A stretch of 19,384 bases of DNA from Thiomicrorhabdus sp965602805. Lineage in GTDB: Bacteria; Pseudomonadota; Gammaproteobacteria; Thiomicrospirales; Thiomicrospiraceae. Below, in pieces: positions 6,466 through 14,257 of the stretch (positions are counted from its first letter, which is position 1; every line of letters starts with the position of its first letter). The stretch is taken from positions 1-19,384 of the forward strand of contig CBFCZK010000018.1 in NCBI GenBank assembly GCA_965602805.1. Direction: 5' to 3'. The position numbers were made by a program, and so were the translations under genes. The notes below the pieces were generated by a model. That model did no database searches and had not been told where the DNA came from. It worked only from the letters and a program-made list of their open reading frames with translations.

Positions 6466-6793
6466 TAGTCATCCTCCAATTAAACTAAAATGCGCTTTTA
6501 TATTTTTATTCGCCAAGCCATTGTAATGGCTATTGACAGATAGTTAAAGCTTATTACGAACAGTTTTTTTACTGTTTTCGTCTAGATGCATACGTTATTA
6601 AGTTTACCCGGGTCGTGTCAATCTTTATAATAGACGGCATTAGATAGAAAACACGTTGTTTTTTTAAGGATTTGGTACGTTATTTGAGCGTAACTTGTTG
6701 AAATTTAACGTAATGGCATTTTCCCAATATTGCAGGGAAATGACTTAGAAAAATAATTGATAGACCCATAAAGAATTATAGAAGGTAGAGAAA
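6466..6793. other. 328-bp intergenic region before guaB
   Basis: This region separates the divergent lipoprotein and guaB genes. It holds a dyad GCCATT-GT-AATGGC (6517-6530), an inverted repeat AACAGT-T6-ACTGTT (6559-6576) in the middle, a probable guaB promoter (6603-6631), and a leader with an imperfect hairpin CATTTTCCC / GGGAAATG (6717-6742). No small gene and no recognised riboswitch is seen in it. A PurR-type box was looked for and not found. Confidence 0.6.
6603..6631 (+). promoter_or_regulatory. Probable sigma-70 promoter of guaB
   Basis: TTTACC (6603-6608) and a perfect TATAAT (6626-6631) are separated by exactly 17 bp. Transcription would begin near 6638, giving guaB a leader of roughly 155 bases. 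Confidence 0.6.
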
Positions 6794-8254
6794 ATGAGAA
6801 TATTGCAAGATGCTTTAACGTTTGATGACGTTTTATTGGTTCCAGCGCACTCCACAGTGTTGCCAAAAGATGTTTGTTTACAAACAAAACTAAGCCGTAA
6901 CATTTCGTTGAATATTCCTTTTCTATCTGCGGCAATGGATACTGTAACTGAAGCACGTTTGGCGATTTCGATGGCGCAAGAAGGCGGGATTGGAATCGTG
7001 CATAAGAACATGACGGTTGAAGAGCAAGCCTATGTGGTTAGTAAGGTTAAAAAATATGAACATGGTGTAATTTTAGATCCTGTAACCGTTCAAATTACGG
7101 ACTCAGTTGCTGATGTTGTTGCTGTCACAAAAAAGAATCGTATTTCAAGCGCACCCGTTATGGATGGTGATGCGTTAGTTGGAATCGTAACCACGCGTGA
7201 TATTCGTTTTGTGACGGATTTAACGCAGGCGGTGGCAAAAATAATGACGCCAAAAGACAAGTTGGTCACGGTTAAAGAAAAAGAGCAGCGTGAAGTTGTT
7301 TTAGATAAATTGCATGAACACCGTATTGAACGTGTTTTAGTGGTTAATGATGCTTTTGAACTAAAAGGCATGATTACGGTTTCAGATATGATGAAATCAT
7401 CTGACCATCCAAATGCTTGTAAAGATGCCTCTGGTAGTCTACGAGTGGGTGCAGCGGTTGGAACGGGTGCTGAAACGGCAGATCGTGTTGAAGCACTTGC
7501 TGCTGCTGGCGTAGATGTGATTATCGTTGATACAGCACACGGTCACTCACAAGGCGTGTTGGATCGCGTTGCTTGGGTAAAGCAAAACTTTCCTCAGGTA
7601 GATGTCATTGGTGGAAACATTGCCACTGCTGAAGCGGCTTTAGATTTGGTTAAAGCTGGAGCAGATGGGGTTAAAGTTGGAATCGGACCGGGTTCAATCT
7701 GTACTACGCGTATCGTAGCGGGTGTGGGTGTACCACAAATCTCTGCGATTTCTAATGTGTCTAAGGCTCTGGAAGGAACGGGCATTCCTGTTATTGCTGA
7801 TGGTGGTCTACGTTTCTCTGGGGATGTTGCTAAGGCTTTGGTTGCCGGTGCATCATCTTGTATGATTGGGAGTATGTTCGCTGGAACAGAAGAGTCTCCA
7901 GGTGAAATCGAATATCTACAGGGTCGTGCTTACAAGTCCTATCGTGGTATGGGTTCTTTGGGGGCGATGGCGCAACCTTCTGGTTCAAGTGACCGTTATT
8001 TCCAAGCCAGTAATGCAGAAGACAAATTAGTACCTGAAGGTGTTGAAGCACGCGTTGCTTATAAAGGGCCTTTAGCGCCAATCATTCACCAACTAGTCGG
8101 CGGGATTCGTTCGAGCATGGGTTATACCGGTTGTAAGGATATCCCAACAATGAACTCTAAGCCTTCATTTGTAAAAGTGACTTCTGCTGGAATGGCAGAG
8201 AGTCATGTACATGATGTAACGATTACTAAAGAAGCGCCAAACTACCGCATGTAA
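6794..8254 (+). CDS. guaB: IMP dehydrogenase
   Basis: Catalyses the NAD-dependent oxidation of IMP to XMP, the committed step of GMP synthesis, in the cytoplasm. The 486-residue length is standard. The TIM-barrel core is interrupted by two CBS domains at about residues 92-205. The catalytic loop GPGSICTTRIVAGVG holds Cys303, which attacks IMP. The mobile flap region RGMGSLGAM is at about 384-392 and DRYFQ at about 400-404. The ATG is preceded by AAGGTAGAG. guaA follows after a 103-bp gap that holds a hairpin with a T-run, so read-through or an internal promoter must supply guaA. Confidence 0.98.
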   Translation: MRILQDALTFDDVLLVPAHSTVLPKDVCLQTKLSRNISLNIPFLSAAMDTVTEARLAISMAQEGGIGIVHKNMTVEEQAYVVSKVKKYEHGVILDPVTVQITDSVADVVAVTKKNRISSAPVMDGDALVGIVTTRDIRFVTDLTQAVAKIMTPKDKLVTVKEKEQREVVLDKLHEHRIERVLVVNDAFELKGMITVSDMMKSSDHPNACKDASGSLRVGAAVGTGAETADRVEALAAAGVDVIIVDTAHGHSQGVLDRVAWVKQNFPQVDVIGGNIATAEAALDLVKAGADGVKVGIGPGSICTTRIVAGVGVPQISAISNVSKALEGTGIPVIADGGLRFSGDVAKALVAGASSCMIGSMFAGTEESPGEIEYLQGRAYKSYRGMGSLGAMAQPSGSSDRYFQASNAEDKLVPEGVEARVAYKGPLAPIIHQLVGGIRSSMGYTGCKDIPTMNSKPSFVKVTSAGMAESHVHDVTITKEAPNYRM

Positions 8255-8295
8255 TGGGGTCGTAAGCTTTCTCACACAATATTTAAATCAATAAG

Positions 8296-8325
8296 GCTTT
8301 TGTAGGTTTTCTACAAAAGCTTTTT
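8296..8325 (+). terminator. Terminator or attenuator between guaB and guaA
   Basis: GCTTTTGTAG (8296-8305) and CTACAAAAGC (8311-8320) form a perfect 10-bp stem with a 5-base loop, followed by five T. Placed between two genes of one pathway, it may lower guaA transcription relative to guaB rather than fully end it. Confidence 0.8.
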
Positions 8326-8357
8326 GTCTTTATAAACTTTTCAGATTTGGAAACACT

Positions 8358-9938
8358 ATGACTCAAGCAAACATTCATGAACATCGAATTCTTATTTTAG
8401 ATTTCGGCTCTCAATATACGCAATTAATTGCGCGCCGTATTCGTGAAATTGGCGTCTATTGTGAAGTCGAACCTTGGGATATCGATGCCAAAGATGTTAA
8501 AGCGTTTGGCGCACGAGGCATTATTCTTTCAGGTGGCCCTGAAACGGTTACAGGTGATGACTCTCCGGTCGCACCAGAGATTGTTTTTAATCTAGGAGTG
8601 CCTGTTTTGGGCATCTGCTACGGTATGCAGACCATGGCTGAACAGTTGGGCGGTAAGGTCATTAATTCGACTGAGCATGAGTATGGATATGCTCAAGTCC
8701 GTGCGCACGGTCATACGAATCTGTTAAAAGACATTGAAGATGAAGTGACGCCAGAAGGTTACGGCATGTTAGATGTATGGATGTCTCACGGTGATCGTGT
8801 TGATGCGATGCCAGAAGGCTTCAAGTTGATGGCCAGCACACCAAGTTGCCCAATTGCCGGTATGGCGAATGAAGACAAAGGTTTTTACGGTATTCAGTTT
8901 CACCCTGAAGTGACACACTCTAAGCAAGGTCTTAGAATGATTGAACGCTTTGTCATCACCTTATGTGGTTGTGAAAAGTTGTGGACAACTGAAAACATCA
9001 TTGAAGACAGTATTAAAAGCGTGCGTGATTTAGTCGGAACAGATCAAGTTATGTTAGGGCTTTCTGGAGGAGTGGATTCTTCAGTAGTCGCCGCTTTGTT
9101 ACATAAGGCTATTGGTGATCAGTTAACGTGTGTGTTTGTTGATCACGGTTTGTTACGTCATAAAGAGGGCGATAACGTAATGTCTATGTTTGCAGAAAAC
9201 ATGGGGATTAAAGTCATTCGTGCGAATGTTGAAGAGCGTTTTATGACGGCTTTAGCCGGTGAAACCGATCCTGAGAAGAAGCGTAAAATCATCGGGCGTG
9301 AGTTTATTGAAGTCTTTGATGCAGAATCAACTAAGTTACAAGGTGTGAAGTGGTTAGCGCAAGGCACGATTTATCCTGATGTGATTGAATCTGCAGGATC
9401 CAAGACAGGAAAAGCCAAAGTCATTAAATCTCACCACAACGTCGGTGGCTTACCAGACGATATGGCGATGTCATTAATTGAGCCATTACGTGAATTGTTT
9501 AAAGATGAGGTGCGTAAGTTAGGCGTTGCTTTAGGCCTGCCTTCTAAAATGGTTTATCGTCATCCTTTTCCTGGTCCAGGTCTAGGGGTGCGAATTTTGG
9601 GTGAGATTAAAAAGGAATATGCCGATATTCTACGTTTAGCGGATTACATCTATATTGAAGAGTTAGAAAAATGGGATTTATATGATAAAACCTCACAATC
9701 ATTCACTGTGTTCTTGCCGGTTAAGTCGGTAGGAGTTGTTGGTGATGCGCGTCGTTATGATTACGTGGTGGCGCTACGTGCCGTTGAAACCATCGACTTT
9801 ATGACCGCTCGTTGGGCGCATTTGCCTTATGACTTCTTAGAGCATGTGTCAGGGCGTATTATCAATGAAATCCCACGTATTTCACGTGTGGTTTATGATA
9901 TCTCAAGCAAACCGCCTGCGACGATTGAGTGGGAATAA
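8358..9938 (+). CDS. guaA: GMP synthase (glutamine-hydrolysing)
   Basis: Converts XMP, ATP and glutamine to GMP. The 526-residue protein matches the family (E. coli 525). The N-terminal class I glutamine amidotransferase domain (about residues 10-205) has the triad Cys87 in GICYGMQ, His182 and Glu184 in FHPEVTHS. The ATP pyrophosphatase domain follows with the P-loop SGGVDS at 236-241. The C-terminal dimerisation domain ends with the typical KPPATIEWE. The ribosome site is modest (TTGGA about 8 bases before ATG). Confidence 0.98.
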   Translation: MTQANIHEHRILILDFGSQYTQLIARRIREIGVYCEVEPWDIDAKDVKAFGARGIILSGGPETVTGDDSPVAPEIVFNLGVPVLGICYGMQTMAEQLGGKVINSTEHEYGYAQVRAHGHTNLLKDIEDEVTPEGYGMLDVWMSHGDRVDAMPEGFKLMASTPSCPIAGMANEDKGFYGIQFHPEVTHSKQGLRMIERFVITLCGCEKLWTTENIIEDSIKSVRDLVGTDQVMLGLSGGVDSSVVAALLHKAIGDQLTCVFVDHGLLRHKEGDNVMSMFAENMGIKVIRANVEERFMTALAGETDPEKKRKIIGREFIEVFDAESTKLQGVKWLAQGTIYPDVIESAGSKTGKAKVIKSHHNVGGLPDDMAMSLIEPLRELFKDEVRKLGVALGLPSKMVYRHPFPGPGLGVRILGEIKKEYADILRLADYIYIEELEKWDLYDKTSQSFTVFLPVKSVGVVGDARRYDYVVALRAVETIDFMTARWAHLPYDFLEHVSGRIINEIPRISRVVYDISSKPPATIEWE

Positions 9939-9978
9939 GTTAATAACCCCTTAAGGTTGTGGATTGAGTTATTCAAAT

Positions 9979-10006
9979 AAAGGCTTTCATAATGAAGGCC
10001 TTTTTT
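9979..10006 (+). terminator. Terminator after guaA
   Basis: AAAGGCTTTCAT (9979-9990) pairs with ATGAAGGCCTTT (9992-10003) with one G-T wobble, and a T-run follows to 10006. Confidence 0.85.
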
Positions 10007-10054
10007 GTTTCATACTACAATATCTTAAACAATAAGCAATTTTAGAGAAAAATT

Positions 10055-10609
10055 ATGCCAGAAGATGTTCTTAAAGTTGACCAGGTCTGTCCATTTGATC
10101 TTTCACAAGAAGAGCAAGACCTGTTTTGGATGCAATATGCCTATCGTTTGGCTGAGAGAGCAGAATCTCAAGGTGAAATACCAGTGGGTGCGGTTATTGT
10201 CTTAGCAGGAAAGTTGATTGCAGAAGGTTGGAATCAGTCGATTCAAAACCATGACCCTACAGCGCACGCCGAAATGATCGCGTTAAAAAATGCCGGTAAA
10301 AACATAGAGAACTACCGTTTAATTGACTGTACCTTATATGTGACATTAGAGCCTTGCCCAATGTGTGCCACCGCGATGGTGCATGCTCGTGTGGCAAGAG
10401 TGGTTTACGCCGCGCCAGACTTGAAGACCGGAGCTGCGGGTTCTGTTTTTAACCTGGTCGCAAATGAAAATCTTAATCATCAACTCGAAACGCATTCAGG
10501 GGTTTTGCAAGCAGACTGCAGTGCTCAATTAAGTAACTTTTTTAAATCGCGTAGAGCATATCATAAGGAAATTAAGCGACAATTAAAGGCTGACTTGATG
10601 GGTTCTTAA
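10055..10609 (+). CDS. tadA: tRNA-specific adenosine deaminase
   Basis: TadA deaminates the wobble adenosine 34 of tRNA-Arg(ACG) to inosine. The zinc-dependent cytidine/deoxycytidylate deaminase motif is complete: HAE with zinc ligand His71 and proton-shuttle Glu73, and PCPMC with zinc ligands Cys101 and Cys104. The 184-residue protein is a little longer than E. coli TadA (167) through about 20 extra N-terminal residues before FWMQYAYRLAERAE. The start at 10055 has an AGAGA ribosome site; an internal ATG at Met26 (MQYAY) is a possible alternative. The order guaB-guaA-tadA is also found in other gammaproteobacteria such as Pseudomonas. Confidence 0.93.
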   Translation: MPEDVLKVDQVCPFDLSQEEQDLFWMQYAYRLAERAESQGEIPVGAVIVLAGKLIAEGWNQSIQNHDPTAHAEMIALKNAGKNIENYRLIDCTLYVTLEPCPMCATAMVHARVARVVYAAPDLKTGAAGSVFNLVANENLNHQLETHSGVLQADCSAQLSNFFKSRRAYHKEIKRQLKADLMGS

Positions 10610-10766
10610 CTTAATAAAGGTTGCCTAAGCAAAAATGATGCAATTGAGCCTTGCCTGTTGTGGGAAACAATGCGAATATAACCGTCATTATAAAGCGTTG
10701 AATAATGCTTGTAGTGTGTTTCCTCCCCGAAAGAACGCTATTAATTTATGATAAAAGTTAGCCATT

Positions 10767-11342
10767 ATGCAAAAAAGTGTTGATCCGGCAGAAGGGATAA
10801 CAACCATTAAAATTTTACCGGGTGAATTTTATGTCACTCAGGGAAATGAAAGAATTGAGACTGTGTTGGGCTCCTGTATCTCTGCTTGTGTTAGGGACCC
10901 TGTTGCCGGTGTGGGCGGCATGAATCATTTTATGTTGCCGGTCGATAAAAATTCAAACCGGCCAACAGAGTTATCTGATGCAAATCGATATGGTAACTAT
11001 GCCATGGAAAATTTGGTCAATGCCATACTCTCTTCTGGTGGTAAACGTGAGCGTTTGGAATTTAAAATTTTTGGTGGTGGTCGAATTATGAGTTCTATGA
11101 CCAATATTGGTTGGTACAATATTGGCTTCGTATTTGATTACATTTACACGGAAGGCTTTAAAGTAGTCTCACAAGACATTGGCGATATCTATCCACGAAA
11201 GGTGTTGTATTACCCTTTAAGTGGACGAGTACGTGTTAGGCGATTGAATGCAATGCATAATCAGTCACTGGCCGATGAAGAAAATCGCTATATTACGAAT
11301 ATTGAATCTAAGCCTGTTGAAGGCGATGCAGAACTTTTCTAA
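10767..11342 (+). CDS. cheD: Chemoreceptor glutamine deamidase CheD
   Basis: CheD deamidates specific glutamines of methyl-accepting chemotaxis proteins, which tunes CheA activity. The 191-residue protein has the catalytic Cys37 in ETVLGSCISACV and His54 in GGMNHFMLP, followed by the conserved RYGNYAMENLVNAI and KIFGGGRIM segments. The ATG has no clear ribosome site. It is the first gene of a trio and lies 12 bp before cheA, so the two are probably co-transcribed. The C-terminus EGDAELF is acidic and resembles that of the CheZ-like protein encoded two genes downstream. No sigma-28 or sigma-54 promoter was found in the 157 bp upstream. Confidence 0.93.
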   Translation: MQKSVDPAEGITTIKILPGEFYVTQGNERIETVLGSCISACVRDPVAGVGGMNHFMLPVDKNSNRPTELSDANRYGNYAMENLVNAILSSGGKRERLEFKIFGGGRIMSSMTNIGWYNIGFVFDYIYTEGFKVVSQDIGDIYPRKVLYYPLSGRVRVRRLNAMHNQSLADEENRYITNIESKPVEGDAELF

Positions 11343-11354
11343 GGAATAAACGCT

Positions 11355-13427
11355 ATGGATATGATGGAAACTTTTCGCTTAACTTACCTCGAAGAGAGTT
11401 TTGAAGGTTTGGATGTAATGGAAACTGGCCTGTTGGATTTGCCTCCAGGAGTTCCTGATAATGAGAAAATTAATGAGATTTTCCGTGCAGCACACTCTAT
11501 TAAAGGTGGTAGTGGAACGTTTGGATTCAGCGAGATTGCTGGGTTTACCCATGTATTAGAGACCTTGCTGGATGAGATGCGTGACGGCCGCAGAGAAGTC
11601 ACGCAAGAATCTATTGATGCGATGTTAGCCGCGGTGGATATTCTGAGAGATATGCTCTCTAAGCTACAGAATCATGAACCAATTGATGAAGAACGTGCCA
11701 GTACCGTTCAAAAAGTATTGGAAGCCATTTTAGGGGGAGAGTCTGCTGCTGAGACTGAAGAAACCCCTGCAGTCGCAGAGCCGACTGGCGGTGAATGGGG
11801 CATTCAAATCGTACCTGAAAAAGAGTTATTGCAAACCGGTAATGAACCGATTCGTATCCTACGCGAACTAGAAACGCTTGGGAAACTGACGGTGATAACG
11901 GACTGCAGTGGTCTACCTGAATTGGCATTGTTTGATCCTGAATCTTTATACCTTAAGTGGGATTTGAAACTCTCTGGTGATTCAGTAAACGAAGATGATA
12001 TCAAAGAAGTCTTTGAATGGATTGACGGCGATGGTGCAGAAATCACAATAACCGCTCCCGTTGCTGCAGAGGTTGTTGTGGCGCCTGTTGCTGAAGTGGC
12101 GCCTATTGTTGCCGCTCCTGTGGCAGCGCCTGTCGCCGCGGCCGCTAAACCTGCTAAAGCGCCTGTTAAAAAAGCTGAAAGTCCGGCGGCAAAAGCACCG
12201 AAGCAAGAGGGTTCAATTCGTGTCGACCTGAGCAAAATTGATCAAATGGTGAATTTGGTTGGTGAGCTCGTTATTACGCAATCCATGCTGAGTCAGTTCG
12301 GAGAATATGCTGAAGAAGCGGGTGCAGGAAAGTCCACTGAAGAAAATAGTGATTGGGTCGACAAATTAAAAGAAGGCTTAATGCATTTAGAGCGTCATAC
12401 GCGTGAACTTCAAGAAAGCGTTATGAATATTCGAATGCTACCTGTCAGTTTCGCTTTTAACCGTTTACCTCGAATTGTGCATGATGTCAGTCAGAAACTC
12501 GGTAAGCAAATTGATTTAGTCATGGAAGGTGAGGGTACGGAACTCGATAAAACCATGCTTGAGCAATTAACCGATCCATTAGTGCATATTGTGCGTAACT
12601 CTATTGACCATGGAATTGAACAACCTGAAGTCAGAATTGCTGCCGGTAAGCCTGAAATTGGAACTGTTAAAATGGCCGCTTTCCATCAAGGTGGGAGTAT
12701 TTTGATACAAATCACCGATGATGGTGCGGGTATCAATCCAGACAGAATCGAATCGAAAGCCATTGAAAAGGGTGTGATTGAAGCGGATCATAACTTAACG
12801 AAAGATGAAATTGTTGATCTGATTTTCCATGCTGGATTCTCAACGGCCGATGTCGTCAGTGATATTTCTGGCCGTGGTGTGGGCATGGATGTGGTACGTC
12901 GTAACATTAAAGGGCTGGGTGGTTCTGTTGATGTTAAAACGACGGTCGGTGTCGGCAGTGTCTTTACGATTACTCTGCCATTAACACTCGCTATTTTAGA
13001 TGGTCAGCTGTGTTCCGTAGGCAGTCAGACCTTTGTCTTTCCACTGGTCTCTATCATTGAATCGATTCAAGTGGATAAAAGTCTTGTTAAAGGCATTGCT
13101 GGAGAGACCGAACTGTACAAGTTGCGCGATAGCTATATTCCTGTCATTCGTTTACACAAGAAACTGGGTGTAGAGGATGCCAAAGAAGATCTAGAGGATG
13201 GTTTACTGGTCGTGATTGAATCTGGTGGTCAACGTGCAGGTGTTTTTGTTGACGACTTATTGGGTCAGCAGCAAGTGGTTATTAAAAGTTTAGAAAGCAA
13301 CTTTATGAAAATTGCAGGCATTGCTGGAGCCACTATTTTGGGGGATGGTACTGTCTCACTTATCTTAGATGTAATGGAAACGGTCACCAGTCATAAAGGC
13401 GGTAATGCGCAATTGAATGCGGCATAG
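11355..13427 (+). CDS. cheA: Chemotaxis histidine kinase CheA
   Basis: CheA autophosphorylates in response to chemoreceptors and passes phosphate to CheY/CheB. Domains in the 690 residues: P1 Hpt domain (about 1-125) with phospho-acceptor His47 in AHSIKGGSGTFG; a middle domain (about 148-233) beginning WGIQIVP, not of the classical CheY-binding P2 type by eye; a flexible Ala/Pro/Val linker (about 234-285); P3 dimerisation (about 286-380) with KIDQMVNLVGELV; P4 ATPase with N-box HIVRNSIDHG (411-420), DDGAGI (455-460) and GRGVGM (506-511); and P5 CheW-like domain (about 545-680). An AAGGA ribosome site supports the ATG. No receiver domain is fused. cheY and cheW are not in the window. Confidence 0.95.
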   Translation: MDMMETFRLTYLEESFEGLDVMETGLLDLPPGVPDNEKINEIFRAAHSIKGGSGTFGFSEIAGFTHVLETLLDEMRDGRREVTQESIDAMLAAVDILRDMLSKLQNHEPIDEERASTVQKVLEAILGGESAAETEETPAVAEPTGGEWGIQIVPEKELLQTGNEPIRILRELETLGKLTVITDCSGLPELALFDPESLYLKWDLKLSGDSVNEDDIKEVFEWIDGDGAEITITAPVAAEVVVAPVAEVAPIVAAPVAAPVAAAAKPAKAPVKKAESPAAKAPKQEGSIRVDLSKIDQMVNLVGELVITQSMLSQFGEYAEEAGAGKSTEENSDWVDKLKEGLMHLERHTRELQESVMNIRMLPVSFAFNRLPRIVHDVSQKLGKQIDLVMEGEGTELDKTMLEQLTDPLVHIVRNSIDHGIEQPEVRIAAGKPEIGTVKMAAFHQGGSILIQITDDGAGINPDRIESKAIEKGVIEADHNLTKDEIVDLIFHAGFSTADVVSDISGRGVGMDVVRRNIKGLGGSVDVKTTVGVGSVFTITLPLTLAILDGQLCSVGSQTFVFPLVSIIESIQVDKSLVKGIAGETELYKLRDSYIPVIRLHKKLGVEDAKEDLEDGLLVVIESGGQRAGVFVDDLLGQQQVVIKSLESNFMKIAGIAGATILGDGTVSLILDVMETVTSHKGGNAQLNAA

Positions 13428-13478
13428 CTTTCAAGTTGTTTGGTTTAATGATTTGGTTTTAAATTTTTAGAGGTTAGT

Positions 13479-14048
13479 ATGGCAGGCGAAGAGTTTTCAC
13501 TCGGTTCAAAAGAAGTTCAACAAACGATATTAGTTTTAAACTTGTCGGTGGCTCAAATCGATTTATCGATTACAGAGGGTGATAACTCGGTCAATACGTT
13601 AATTGATTCATTTACCTATATGTCACAGCATATTGAGAAAATTCAGGAGTCGAGCCTTAAAATAGTCTCCTTGGCTGGAGAGTCTGCCCAGGCGTTGCAA
13701 AACGAATTGCAAAGTGAAGCCAGTGAGCTGGCGATTAAAATGAATCAAGCCATTGTAGCCTTTCAATTTTACGATAAGTTGAGTCAGCGTCTAGAACATG
13801 TTTCGCATGGTATTTCAGGTCTTGCAGAGATTGTTTCTCATGAAATGCGTGTTAAGGATGCCGCCGAATGGGAAACTTTTAAAGCGAATGTCCGTCAAGG
13901 AACGACTATGCGTGAAGAAGAGGAGTTGTTTGAGCTCGTCTTTGATCAGGATATCCCTGTAGATGAAGCGATTTCAATTATGAAGGAGCGCATGAAGCAG
14001 AGAATGCATGCGACAGAAGAAGAGGAAGATGAGTTCGAACTGTTTTAA
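13479..14048 (+). CDS. CheZ-like CheY-P phosphatase (putative)
   Basis: A 189-residue, mostly helical cytoplasmic protein in the third position of the chemotaxis trio, 51 bp after cheA. A long amphipathic helix contains AFQFYDKLSQRLEHV, where Asp99 and Gln103 have the same four-residue spacing as Asp143 and Gln147 of E. coli CheZ (DLTGQ), the residues that contact and dephosphorylate CheY-P. The C-terminus (EEEEDEFELF) is very acidic and ends in hydrophobic residues, as does the CheY-docking tail of CheZ. Overall similarity to CheZ is low, so a CheZ role is an inference from motif, tail and context. The alternative is another CheA-associated helical regulator. The start has an AGAGG ribosome site. 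Confidence 0.65.
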   Translation: MAGEEFSLGSKEVQQTILVLNLSVAQIDLSITEGDNSVNTLIDSFTYMSQHIEKIQESSLKIVSLAGESAQALQNELQSEASELAIKMNQAIVAFQFYDKLSQRLEHVSHGISGLAEIVSHEMRVKDAAEWETFKANVRQGTTMREEEELFELVFDQDIPVDEAISIMKERMKQRMHATEEEEDEFELF

Positions 14049-14076
14049 AATTTGGAATTTTTCCGTATAAAACATT

Positions 14077-14104
14077 AAAAAACCCGCCTATAGCGGGTTT
14101 TTTT
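14077..14104 (+). terminator. Terminator of the chemotaxis operon
   Basis: AAAAAACCCGC (14077-14087) and GCGGGTTTTTT (14093-14103) form a perfect stem with a CTATA loop, followed by a further T. It closes the cheD-cheA-cheZ-like unit. Confidence 0.92.
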
Positions 14105-14257
14105 ATACCCAAAATTTAATACCAGGCTTGATATCCCGTTATTTTGCGTAGACTTTATTCGGTCATAAAATAATTCATGTTTAACTAATTAGTAAAATTT
14201 ATAACAATAGGGTCTGCCGATAAATCATTCATCTTTTATTAAACAACGAGGTAAAGC

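Noticed and set aside
6757..6782. TTGATA ... TATAGA as an alternative guaB promoter
   Set aside because: The spacer is only 14 bp and the -10 would end about 11 bases before the start codon, leaving no room for a leader with the ribosome site.
10635..10751. Small open frame of 38 codons with four cysteines between tadA and cheD
   Set aside because: No ribosome site before the ATG, no signal or known motif, and its length is within chance for an AT-rich gap.
11804..12235. Minus-strand Ala/Ser/Thr-rich frame opposite cheA
   Set aside because: It mirrors the Ala/Pro linker of CheA, and the plus-strand frame has full domain support.
14216..14223. GCCGATAA, identical to the sigma-28 (FliA) -10 consensus, just before the secreted-protein gene that follows the chemotaxis trio
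   Set aside because: The only upstream TAAA (14193-14196) is 19 bases away instead of about 15, and the gene is not recognisably motility-related. It stays a possibility but not a supported promoter.
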